Made by a program: the position numbers and the translations under genes. Of a stretch of DNA of 15,990 nt, positions 1 through 6,492 are shown piece by piece (position 1 is the stretch's first letter; each line of letters opens with the position of its first letter). Origin of the DNA: an uncultured Collinsella sp. GTDB taxonomy: Bacteria > Actinomycetota > Coriobacteriia > Coriobacteriales > Coriobacteriaceae. The notes under the pieces are model-generated. The model did no database searches and was not told the DNA's origin. It worked only from the letters and a program-made list of their open reading frames with translations. The stretch covers positions 1 to 15,990 of the forward strand of contig URUC01000044.1 in NCBI GenBank assembly GCA_900550965.1, read 5' to 3'.

Positions 1-506
1 AGGAGCTTCTCCTTCTTATTGGCAAGCTCGACCAGGCCCTCAGCGGCATCCTCGGCAGCGAAGACAACGATCTTGCGCATATCGCCCTCGGCGTCGTCGA
101 TGCGGCCGACCAGATCGGCAGCCTCGGCCTCGGCCATCAGACCATCGAGCTCACGAAGGCGCATGCCCAGCAGGTCGGACATTTCCTTCTGCTCCATCTT
201 GGGCTTGAGGTCAAGGAGCTTAATGGCGCGCTCGATGTTCGCCATGCGCTCGGCCTTGGCCTCCTCCTCCTTGGAAATAGCAAAGCGACGGCTACGCAGC
301 AGGCGAGCGGCCTTCTGCATCTTGTCCATCAGCTCTTCGTCATCGTAATCAGCGGCGGCCTCGACAACCTCGGCCTCCTCCTCGGCGGAAACCTCGTCAG
401 CAGCCTCAACCTCAGCAGCTTCGGTCTCCACGGTCTCGACTGCCTCGACCTCGGCAGCCATGGTCTCGTTCTCGGTCTCGTTCATGATCTCTTCGTTCTC
501 AGACAT
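1..506 (-). CDS. MarR-like winged-helix DNA-binding protein with acidic N-terminus (partial, C-terminus off window)
   Basis: At least 168 codons are visible, with no stop before the window edge. The ATG at 506 is preceded by AAGAAGGAG at a short spacing, which fixes the start. Residues 1-60 are strikingly acidic: I count 25 Asp/Glu and no Lys/Arg before residue 62. A basic stretch follows (LLRSRR), then a helical segment (about 75-100). The next part reads like a winged helix-turn-helix: KMEQKEMSDLLGMRLRELDG as the helix-turn-helix, and ADLVGRIDDAEGDMRKIVVF as recognition-helix end plus wing. The wHTH part resembles the MarR superfamily; this is pattern recognition, not a search result. The target and the effector are unknown. 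The acidic tail is unusual for a one-domain repressor and could mask the DNA-binding face or recruit a partner. It is monocistronic as far as can be seen, with a 152-nt gap separating it from the MFS gene upstream. Confidence 0.7.
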   Translation of the reverse strand, partial: MSENEEIMNETENETMAAEVEAVETVETEAAEVEAADEVSAEEEAEVVEAAADYDDEELMDKMQKAARLLRSRRFAISKEEEAKAERMANIERAIKLLDLKPKMEQKEMSDLLGMRLRELDGLMAEAEAADLVGRIDDAEGDMRKIVVFAAEDAAEGLVELANKKEKL

Positions 507-658
507 GAGACTCCTTCTTGGCCCTCTCGGGCATCATCGCCCCATTCGCGGGGCCCGTCGCGCACTCTTTGCGCTTTATACATTCATGCCTCTCGGCAAA
601 ACGTCCATTAGTTTATGGTGTCGCCATCCAATCTAGCTGCAGAATCTATGTGCACACA
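507..658 (-). promoter_or_regulatory. Leader and probable promoter region of the acidic winged-helix gene
   Basis: This 152-nt gap lies between the MFS stop and the start at 506. Read on the minus strand it has a TATAAA (about 583-578) without a convincing -35 box. It then has two GC-rich hairpins, GCCCC/GGGGC arms at 539-543/550-554 and a smaller GGCCC..GGGC element at 520-532, just before the ribosome binding site. The hairpins have no U-run, so they could be leader structure or a weak terminator for the MFS gene. Promoter assignment is tentative. Confidence 0.3.
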
Positions 659-2074
659 TTAATGCGACATGTGCGACTCGCGGCGAGCGTACACCAGCGA
701 CACCGCGAACCCGACAACGGCAATCACGGCCGCCACGCGCACGGCGGCTGCAAATCCTATCGCCTGGGCAACGTCCGACGCAACGCCTGCGGCGCCAGCA
801 GCCACCGCAGAACTCGAAAGCAGGCCGATAAACAGCGACGGACCAAACGACGCGGCAATCATGTTCCACGTGTTAAGCAATGCCGTTCCGTGAGGATGCT
901 CAGCGGCGGGAAGCGTCTCCAAACCGGCGGTCTGCGAGGGGCTCAGTACCAAACCGACGCCGGCATACACCACAACGGTCAGCAGCACGACAACGCCGAT
1001 GTTCATGCTTGCCGCGGTCATCGAGATTGCCGTCTGCCCCACAGCGATCAGGGCAAAGCCGACCGGCAGCAGCGGCCACGCACCACGGGCATCCATCACG
1101 CGTCCGCCCACAATCGAGGTCACGGCGTTGCAGGCGATCGCCGGCAAAATGAGCAAACCCGCGACAAGTGCGGTCATGCCGTATGCGCCCTCAAAATAGA
1201 GCGGCAACAAAACGCTCATCGAGAACGTCGTCATCATCGACACCACCACAAGCAGGCATGCAGGCCAAAAACGAACGCTCGCCATGGGACGCACGTTAAG
1301 CACCGGATGCTTGAGCTTGAGCTGACGAACCGCAAACAGGCCGAGCACCACAACAGCGGCGAAAAGCGTCGCGATACCGGCCATCACATTGGTCGAGAAC
1401 TCGCCTACGGAATACACGAACGCCGTAATGCCGGCAGTGAGCAAAACAACCGACAGAATATCAAGCGTGGTGTTCGAGCGCTCTCCGACATTCCGAACGA
1501 GCTTTGCTGCCGCCGCGGCGACCACGACACCGCCCACCAGCGGCACTACGAACACCGCCCTCCAGCCAAACAACGTGCACATAAGACCACTAATCACGGG
1601 CCCAAACGCCGGCCCTAGCGTAATGCAGGCACCGCCCAGGCTCAGATACAGACCGAGCTTCTCGCGCGGAGCACAAGATAGCACCACATTCATCATGAGC
1701 GGAAACAAGATGCCCGATCCCGCAGCCTGCAAAATACGACTTGGCAGCAAAACGGTAAACGACGGGGCGACCAGGCACAGGACTTCTCCGGCGACCATGC
1801 ATCCGCATGCGAAAAACAGCAGCTTGCGCGTCGAGAAACGACCGGACAGAAAGGCCATGATAGCCGTAAAGATCGACGTCACGATCATGTATCCCGAAAC
1901 GAGCCACTGCGCCGTGGTAGCGCTCACCGAAAAGACCGCCATGATGTCGTGCAACGCCACGTTAATAATGTTCTCGTTAAACGCGGCGACAAAGGCTGCA
2001 ATATACATTACGACGAGAAACGCCGCAGTGGCCGATGGCGCTACTTGAACTTGTTGCTGAGATTTGCTCCCCAT
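659..2074 (-). CDS. MFS transporter, DHA2 (EmrB/QacA-type) drug:H+ antiporter family
   Basis: A 471-aa integral membrane protein, probably proton-driven efflux of drugs or other small molecules across the cytoplasmic membrane. The first segment (about 17-37) is followed by FNENIINVAL, matching the DHA2 signature around TM1 (usually LDxTIVNVALP) with the acidic position shifted. Loop 2-3 has GRFSTRK (78-84), the MFS motif A region. TM5 carries GPAFGP (154-159), the antiporter motif C. Hydrophobic segments continue to the C-terminus, and the length fits the 14-TM family. I chose the ATG at 2074 because AGGAAGGA lies just upstream; an in-frame ATG at 2104 has no such site. The neighbours give no regulator for it; the gene is divergent from the deformylase at 2279. 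The family is secure, the substrate is unknown. Confidence 0.85.
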   Translation of the reverse strand: MGSKSQQQVQVAPSATAAFLVVMYIAAFVAAFNENIINVALHDIMAVFSVSATTAQWLVSGYMIVTSIFTAIMAFLSGRFSTRKLLFFACGCMVAGEVLCLVAPSFTVLLPSRILQAAGSGILFPLMMNVVLSCAPREKLGLYLSLGGACITLGPAFGPVISGLMCTLFGWRAVFVVPLVGGVVVAAAAAKLVRNVGERSNTTLDILSVVLLTAGITAFVYSVGEFSTNVMAGIATLFAAVVVLGLFAVRQLKLKHPVLNVRPMASVRFWPACLLVVVSMMTTFSMSVLLPLYFEGAYGMTALVAGLLILPAIACNAVTSIVGGRVMDARGAWPLLPVGFALIAVGQTAISMTAASMNIGVVVLLTVVVYAGVGLVLSPSQTAGLETLPAAEHPHGTALLNTWNMIAASFGPSLFIGLLSSSAVAAGAAGVASDVAQAIGFAAAVRVAAVIAVVGFAVSLVYARRESHMSH

Positions 2075-2278
2075 GCATTTCCTTCCTCTTGGAACAACAG
2101 TCACATCGCCCCAGAGGAACAGTCCAGGGCGAGCATGAGCCCTAGACTTACGTCAGACGCCGCACGCAACGGATCTGACAACATGGTCCAACGTCGAAAG
2201 ATTGTAACGCTGACGCGCAGCTTTCCTTCCGCGCTATTATTAAAAGTCCACGAAAGCACGAGACATGAGGAGCCCGCC
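2075..2278. promoter_or_regulatory. Divergent promoter region, MFS transporter / peptide deformylase
   Basis: Two hundred bases separate the two divergent starts. On the plus strand TATTAT (2235-2240) with CTGACG (2210-2215), spacer 19, is the best candidate promoter for the deformylase; GAGGAG about 7 nt before the ATG is its ribosome binding site. No clear promoter was recognised for the MFS gene. No coding sequence is apparent here. Confidence 0.3.
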
Positions 2279-2689
2279 ATGATCAAACCCATCATGAAAT
2301 CCGAGTTCTTTTTACGCCTGCCTTCCGAAGACGCGGGCCCCGATGACGCCGTGACCGGGCAGGACCTCCTGGATACGCTCCATGAGCATGAGCACGAGTG
2401 CGTGGGCCTTGCCGCCAACATGATTGGCGTGCGCAAACGCATCATCTGCGTAAAGGACGGCAACAGGGCGCTGTTGATGTACAACCCTCAAATTCTTGAG
2501 CAGGTCAATGCCTATCAGACGAGCGAAGGGTGTCTTTCGCTCATCGGTGAGCGTCCCTGTACCCGCTATCGTCGCATTAAGGTTGAGTATTTTGACGAGA
2601 ACTTCGTCCACCGCATCAAGAGCTTCTCGGGCTACACCGCCGAGATCATCCAACACGAAATCGACCACTGCAACGGGATTGTTATTTAG
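2279..2689 (+). CDS. def: Peptide deformylase, short (136-aa) type
   Basis: It removes the formyl group from the N-terminal Met of nascent proteins, as a metal-dependent cytosolic hydrolase. All three family motifs can be placed. Motif 1 is GLAANMIG (43-50). Motif 2 is EGCLS (83-87), whose Cys is a metal ligand. Motif 3 is HEIDH (126-130), with the two His ligands and the catalytic Glu. The Gln that normally ends motif 1 (GxGLAAxQ) is Met48 here. I recall this AANMIG variant from other short deformylases of lactobacilli and clostridia, so it is probably a subfamily trait and the enzyme may well be active. Start ATG 2279 has GAGGAG upstream; the reading frame is open further upstream but without family similarity. 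It ends at a strong terminator. A housekeeping def linked to fmt is not in the window, so this may be an accessory copy. Confidence 0.85.
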   Translation: MIKPIMKSEFFLRLPSEDAGPDDAVTGQDLLDTLHEHEHECVGLAANMIGVRKRIICVKDGNRALLMYNPQILEQVNAYQTSEGCLSLIGERPCTRYRRIKVEYFDENFVHRIKSFSGYTAEIIQHEIDHCNGIVI

Positions 2690-2704
2690 TCCCGCCGATT
2701 CAAG

Positions 2705-2742
2705 AAAGCTCCCTGCAGCAAAACAACTGCAGGGAGCTTTTC
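2705..2742. terminator. Bidirectional intrinsic terminator between def and alaA
   Basis: Perfect 14-bp arms AAAGCTCCCTGCAG (2705-2718) and CTGCAGGGAGCTTT (2727-2740) enclose an 8-nt loop. T-rich tails follow on both strands (TTTTC on plus, TTTCTTG on minus), serving the convergent deformylase and aminotransferase genes. Confidence 0.9.
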
Positions 2743-2763
2743 ATTGTGCGGAGTTTCTATCCC

Positions 2764-4284
2764 CTACGATTGACGGTAATGGTCGAAGAAGTCGGCGAGG
2801 TCCTCGAGCGACTCTTTGAGCACTTCCATGCGCGGCAGGTACACGATGCGGAAGTGATCGGGCTCGGCCCAGTTAAAGCCGCCGCCGCGTGTGATGAGGA
2901 TCTTCTTCTCGTGCAGCAGGTCGAGGGCGAACTGCTCGTCATCGGTGATGTTGAACTTCTTCACATCCATCTTGGGGAAGATGTAGAACGCCGCACGCGG
3001 CTTAACCACCGAGATGCCGTCGATCTTGTTGAGCGCCTCATACACAAAGTTGCGCTGCTCATAGACACGGCCGCCGGGACGGATATAGTCGTTGACCGAC
3101 TGATGGCCGCCGAGCGCCGTCTGGACAATCGACTGGGCCGGCACGTTGGAGCACAGGCGCATGTTAGAGAGCATGTTGACGCCCATGATGAAGTCGCTCA
3201 TACAGCGCTGGTTGCCCGAAAGCACCATCCAGCCAATGCGATAGCCCGCGATCATATGCGACTTGGACAGGCCGCTAAACGTAATGCAGGGCAGGTCGGG
3301 AGCGAGCGAGGCAATCGAGACGTGCTCGTAGCCGTCCATGCACAGACGGTCGTAAATCTCATCGGCAAAGATCATCAGCTGGTGCCTGCGCGCAACCTCG
3401 ACGATGCCCTCGAGCACCTCGCGCGGGTAGACCGAGCCCGTGGGGTTGTTGGGGTTGATGATGACGAGGGCCTTGGTCGCGCTCGTGATCTTGGACTCCA
3501 TATCCTCCAGGTCGGGATACCAATCCGCCTGCTCATCGCACAGATAGTGCACGGGATGACCGCCGGCAAGGGTTGCGCACGCCGTCCAGAGCGGATAGTC
3601 GGGGCTGGGGATCAGAATCTCGTCGCCGTTGTCGAGCAGCGCGTTCATCGAAAGCTGAATGAGCTCGGACACGCCGTTGCCCGTGTAGATATGCTCCATC
3701 TGAACGTTGGGCAGGCCCTTGATCTGCGAATACTGCATGATCGCCTTGCGCGCGGAGAACAGGCCACGCGAGTTGGAATAGCCTTCGCAGTCGGGCAGCT
3801 GCTGGCGCATGTCCTTGATGACCTCATCGGGCGTGCGGAAACCGAAGGGCGCCGGGTTGCCGATATTGAGCTTGAGGATGCGCTCACCCTCGTCCTCCAT
3901 ACGGGCGGCCTCGTCGACGACGGGACCGCGCACGTCATACAGGACGTTATCGAGCTTGGTGGATTTAGAAAAAGTACGCATGGTGGTGCTCCTTGCAATT
4001 TGAGCTGAGGGATGGGGTTCGGGCTTGGAATCGTTGCGGGGTGATGATGCCTCGCCTTGATCGGCGTCGCCGGCAAGCAGCCAGGTAACATCGACCTCCA
4101 AAATACGGGCGAGCAGCTCAGCCACATCGCGCCGCGGAATCGTCTTGCCGCTCACATATTGGCTCATCTGACTCTTGCCGAGTTTTTTGCCGAGCATCTC
4201 CGATGCGCGGATCACGTCCGACTGGCGAACGTCGCGATCGGACATAGCCTGTCGCAGACGATCGCTAAACGTCTCTTGGGCCAC
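2764..4284 (-). CDS. alaA: XRE-type DNA-binding domain fused to AlaA-like alanine (glutamate-pyruvate) aminotransferase
   Basis: A 506-aa two-part protein. Residues about 5-72 form an XRE-like helix-turn-helix (LRQAMSDRDVRQSD .. KSQMSQYVSGKTIPRRD .. LLARILEVDVTWLL). Residues 73-101 are a polar linker. Residues 102-506 are a class I PLP aminotransferase nearly collinear with E. coli AlaA: DNVLYDVRGP, LNIGNPAPFGF, DYPLWTA, NPNNPTG, ADEIYD and the PLP lysine in GLSKS (Lys341; Lys240 counted from the internal Met). By family it interconverts pyruvate/glutamate and alanine/2-oxoglutarate. The GTG at 4284 has AAGGAGG upstream at 5 nt; an in-frame ATG at 4323 has none. A second well-placed ribosome binding site and ATG lie at 3981, exactly where AlaA normally starts. 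The upstream region holds repeated GTTCAATTT sites, so self-regulation by the XRE domain is likely but inferred. Confidence 0.9.
   Translation of the reverse strand: MAQETFSDRLRQAMSDRDVRQSDVIRASEMLGKKLGKSQMSQYVSGKTIPRRDVAELLARILEVDVTWLLAGDADQGEASSPRNDSKPEPHPSAQIARSTTMRTFSKSTKLDNVLYDVRGPVVDEAARMEDEGERILKLNIGNPAPFGFRTPDEVIKDMRQQLPDCEGYSNSRGLFSARKAIMQYSQIKGLPNVQMEHIYTGNGVSELIQLSMNALLDNGDEILIPSPDYPLWTACATLAGGHPVHYLCDEQADWYPDLEDMESKITSATKALVIINPNNPTGSVYPREVLEGIVEVARRHQLMIFADEIYDRLCMDGYEHVSIASLAPDLPCITFSGLSKSHMIAGYRIGWMVLSGNQRCMSDFIMGVNMLSNMRLCSNVPAQSIVQTALGGHQSVNDYIRPGGRVYEQRNFVYEALNKIDGISVVKPRAAFYIFPKMDVKKFNITDDEQFALDLLHEKKILITRGGGFNWAEPDHFRIVYLPRMEVLKESLEDLADFFDHYRQS
3979..3994 (-). promoter_or_regulatory. 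Internal ribosome binding site and ATG at the canonical AlaA start
   Basis: Minus strand AAGGAG (3994-3989), then 7 nt, then ATG (3981-3979), in frame with the downstream aminotransferase. Translation from here would yield 405 residues starting MRTFSKSTKLDNV, which matches the start and the 405-aa length of stand-alone E. coli AlaA (MRKIEKSSKLDNV, recalled). Confidence 0.6.
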
Positions 4285-4305
4285 TAGAACCTCCTTGCTG
4301 GCAAA

Positions 4306-4387
4306 GTTCAATTTATACAACACGAATTGAACCTGAGTTCAATTTAGGCAGCAGTATAACGCCGTGCTATTTCGAAAAGTTCAATTT
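4306..4387. promoter_or_regulatory. Operator-like array of GTTCAATTT repeats over the alaA promoter
   Basis: GTTCAATTT occurs at 4306-4314, 4337-4345 and 4379-4387. An inverted AATTGAAC at 4325-4332 pairs with the middle copy as a perfect 8-bp palindrome with a CTGA spacer (4325-4344). Start-to-start spacings of the direct copies are 31 and 42 bp, close to three and four helical turns. On the minus strand TTGAAC (4342-4337), 17 bp, TGTATA (4319-4314) make a plausible promoter lying inside the array. The XRE domain of the downstream protein is the obvious candidate binder (inference). Confidence 0.6.
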
Positions 4388-4447
4388 CAAAAATAAAATG
4401 AGCAAGACCTCGAGATTTATCCCAAGGCGATAACGACGTGCACGCAT

Positions 4448-5305
4448 TTAGAGGTATTCGAGGAAACGAGCGGCGGCAAGCGAAACATCGGCCGTTCGAT
4501 ATATGGCGTTGATCTGCCGATGGGGATGCCCTTCGAGCGGACGCACAGCAACATCGAACTGGCAGCGACGCAAGATGAGCGCGGGAAGAATGCTCACGCC
4601 CAGGCCATCCTCGACCATAGCCATAATCGCATAGTCATCCCAAGTCGACAGTTTTGAGCGCACCGCCAGCCCCGCCCGACGGAATAGCGGCGTAATCTCA
4701 TCATCGGTACCCCGTTCCAGCAGAATAAACTGCTCTCTTGCCAAATCGGTAAGAGAGACGAACTCCGCCGTGGCAAGCAACGAATCTGTCGGCACCACCG
4801 CCATCAGCTCATCACACACTAAAGACCGTGATGCCATGCCGTTTTCTCGGGGCTCACGCGGGATAAAGCCCAGGTCGCAGCGCCCCTCCGCCACCCATTG
4901 TTCAATCTCTGAGTAATCGCCCATCAGCAACTCATAATCGACGTCCGGGTGATCGGCGCGAAAACGCGCAATGACCGGTGGCAGCACGTGGGTCGCCACA
5001 CTCGAAAACGTACCAATGCAGATCTTGCCGCGCATGAGCCCACGCATCTCGTCCACGTGTCGCTGCAGGCGGCCAAACTCCTCGCAGAGCGCCTCAACCG
5101 CCGGCATGATCTGCCGCCCATCGGCAGAAAGCACCACACCCTCGCGGCTGCGGTCGAGCACCTTAAAACCCCAATCGGTCTCAAGGTCGCCCACCATGCG
5201 GCTCACGCCCGACTGCGAATAGCTCAGCCGCTCGGCGGCGCGCGTAAAACTGCCGGCACGCACCGTCTCGAGCAGCACCTGCATCTTTTGAATATTCGTT
5301 TCCAC
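4448..5305 (-). CDS. LysR-family transcriptional regulator
   Basis: 285 aa with the typical LysR layout. Residues 1-60 form the N-terminal winged helix (VRAGSFTRAAERLSYSQSGVSRMVGDLE), followed by the linker helix. From about residue 93 (KICIGTFSSVATHVLPPVIARF) comes the substrate-binding-like effector domain. Other recognisable stretches are RCDLGFIPR, ERGTDDEITPLF and MVEDGLGVSILPAL. The start is GTG at 5305 with GGAGGGG upstream; the encoded N-terminus fits the family length. It is divergent from the EamA transporter at 5424 with 118 bp between, the classic arrangement for a LysR protein controlling its neighbour. Two palindromes with the LysR T-N11-A pattern lie in that gap. The effector cannot be read from the sequence. 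It is followed, in the same direction, by the alaA gene after 163 nt, but that gene has its own promoter. Confidence 0.9.
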   Translation of the reverse strand: METNIQKMQVLLETVRAGSFTRAAERLSYSQSGVSRMVGDLETDWGFKVLDRSREGVVLSADGRQIMPAVEALCEEFGRLQRHVDEMRGLMRGKICIGTFSSVATHVLPPVIARFRADHPDVDYELLMGDYSEIEQWVAEGRCDLGFIPREPRENGMASRSLVCDELMAVVPTDSLLATAEFVSLTDLAREQFILLERGTDDEITPLFRRAGLAVRSKLSTWDDYAIMAMVEDGLGVSILPALILRRCQFDVAVRPLEGHPHRQINAIYRTADVSLAAARFLEYL

Positions 5306-5322
5306 GGCACCCCTCCACCTTT

Positions 5323-5341
5323 ACATGAGTTTTTGTCATGT
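5323..5341. promoter_or_regulatory. Palindrome, candidate LysR site (regulator-proximal)
   Basis: ACATGA (5323-5328) and TCATGT (5336-5341) are perfect 6-bp inverted arms around a 7-nt T-rich spacer. It lies 18 bp upstream of the LysR start, suitable for autorepression (inference). Confidence 0.45.
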
Positions 5342-5377
5342 TATCCATGCATTATATTCGCTTTTCTTCTAAAGCCA

Positions 5378-5394
5378 GTTCACCCATAGTGAAC
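5378..5394. promoter_or_regulatory. Palindrome, candidate LysR site (transporter-proximal)
   Basis: GTTCAC (5378-5383), spacer CCATA, GTGAAC (5389-5394) form a perfect inverted repeat. T5380 and A5392 give the T-N11-A spacing known for LysR boxes. It lies 29 bp before the transporter start. Confidence 0.55.
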
Positions 5395-5423
5395 ATGCTC
5401 GGATATAGAGGGGATGTCAGCAC

Positions 5424-6335
5424 ATGAACAACGGATTGTTTACGTACTTAGCAGCATTGCTATTGTTTGGCTCCAACGGCATCATCGCCGCTGCCATCGC
5501 GCTGCCGAGCTCCGATATCGTACTGTTGCGCACGTTTTTGGGCGCTCTCACCCTTGCCGCCATCCTCTTCATAACCAAGCGCCATAACCTGCAGGCTCCG
5601 TCTCGCCCCCGCGAGGCCGCAGCGCTCATCGTCTCGGGCGCCGCGCTGGGCGCCAGCTGGATTTTCCTGTTCCGCGCCTATCAGACGATCGGCGTTGGTA
5701 TCTCCTCGCTGTTGTATTACTGTGGCCCCATCATCGTTATGGCCCTCTCCCCGCTCATTTTTGGCGAAAAGCTGACCGGCAGCAAAATCGCCGGCTTTAT
5801 CGCCGTCGCCTGCGGTGCTTTTCTCATTGCGGCACAAGGTCTAGGCGGCAATATGCCCATTGCGGGTATTGCCTGCGGCATCGTCTCGGCCTTCTGCTAC
5901 GCATTGATGGTCATCGCTAGCAAGGGTGCGCCACACATCGAAGGCCTCGAGAACTCCACGCTCCAGGTGAGCGCCGCCTTTGTGACCGCGCTGGCCCTCA
6001 CGCTCATCACGCAGGGCGCTCCCTCATTCCTGTCCGCCGGCGTCGCCGCCAGTATTGATTGGCGCGCCGTCGCTATGCTCGGCGTCGTCAACACCGGCAT
6101 TGGTTGCCTGCTCTACTTTAGCGCCGTCGCCAAGCTGCCCGTCCAGACCGTCGCCGTCGTCGGCTACCTCGAGCCGCTTTCGGCGGTCGCGTTCTCGGCC
6201 GCCCTTTTGGGTGAAGCCATAACACCGGTCCGCCTGATGGGCGCCGCGCTTATCATCGGCGGCGCGATTTTTTGCGAACTCGCCGGCAAACGCGCAAACG
6301 CCAAGGCTGGCATCGCCCAGATAGCACGTGCTTAA
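5424..6335 (+). CDS. EamA/DMT-family transporter
   Basis: A 303-aa protein of the drug/metabolite transporter superfamily with two EamA repeats and about ten hydrophobic segments. The first half opens with LFTYLAALLLFGSNGIIAAAIA and includes GASWIFLFRAYQTIGVGISSLLYYCGP (the conserved EamA stretch of repeat 1). The second half has the matching GCLLYFSAVAKLPVQTVAVVGYLEPLSAV. By family it exports metabolites or amino acids; the substrate is not readable. The ATG at 5424 is preceded by GAGGGG at a slightly long distance; another ATG at 5414 is out of frame. It is probably under control of the divergent LysR regulator. The C-terminal tail (KRANAKAGIAQIARA) is basic and likely cytoplasmic. No strong terminator follows; only a weak AAAGC/GCTTT hairpin sits at 6335-6348. 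Confidence 0.88.
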   Translation: MNNGLFTYLAALLLFGSNGIIAAAIALPSSDIVLLRTFLGALTLAAILFITKRHNLQAPSRPREAAALIVSGAALGASWIFLFRAYQTIGVGISSLLYYCGPIIVMALSPLIFGEKLTGSKIAGFIAVACGAFLIAAQGLGGNMPIAGIACGIVSAFCYALMVIASKGAPHIEGLENSTLQVSAAFVTALALTLITQGAPSFLSAGVAASIDWRAVAMLGVVNTGIGCLLYFSAVAKLPVQTVAVVGYLEPLSAVAFSAALLGEAITPVRLMGAALIIGGAIFCELAGKRANAKAGIAQIARA

Positions 6336-6369
6336 AAGCCCCTGCTTTGAAATGCTACCTGCGTAGATA

Positions 6370-6393
6370 AATAATCCCCAGCTGAGGATTATT
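6370..6393. promoter_or_regulatory. AT-rich palindrome upstream of kup
   Basis: AATAATCC (6370-6377) and GGATTATT (6386-6393) are perfect 8-bp inverted arms around CCAGCTGA, itself containing the palindrome CAGCTG. No T-run follows, so it is not a standard terminator. Its place 100 bp upstream of the kup start suggests an operator. A TATAAA at 6432-6437 may be a -10 box, but no good -35 was seen. Confidence 0.4.
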
Positions 6394-6492
6394 GTCTAAA
6401 ATAACCCGATGTGCCAAACTGCTCTTGTATGTATAAAGACGGCATAAAGTTTTTTGTCCTAGACAGATAACCGGATGTCTAAGGGAGTCCTC

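Noticed and set aside
518..1618. Plus-strand open frame of 366 codons opposite the MFS gene
   Set aside because: Arg/His-rich composition, no ribosome binding site; antisense to a clear transporter.
2746..4008. Plus-strand open frame of 420 codons opposite alaA
   Set aside because: Complement of well-conserved aminotransferase codons; the protein has no recognisable domain.
6336..6492. c-di-AMP (ydaO-type) riboswitch before kup
   Set aside because: Only about 157 nt are available and I could not place the conserved ydaO segments; the region is AT-rich with a simple palindrome.
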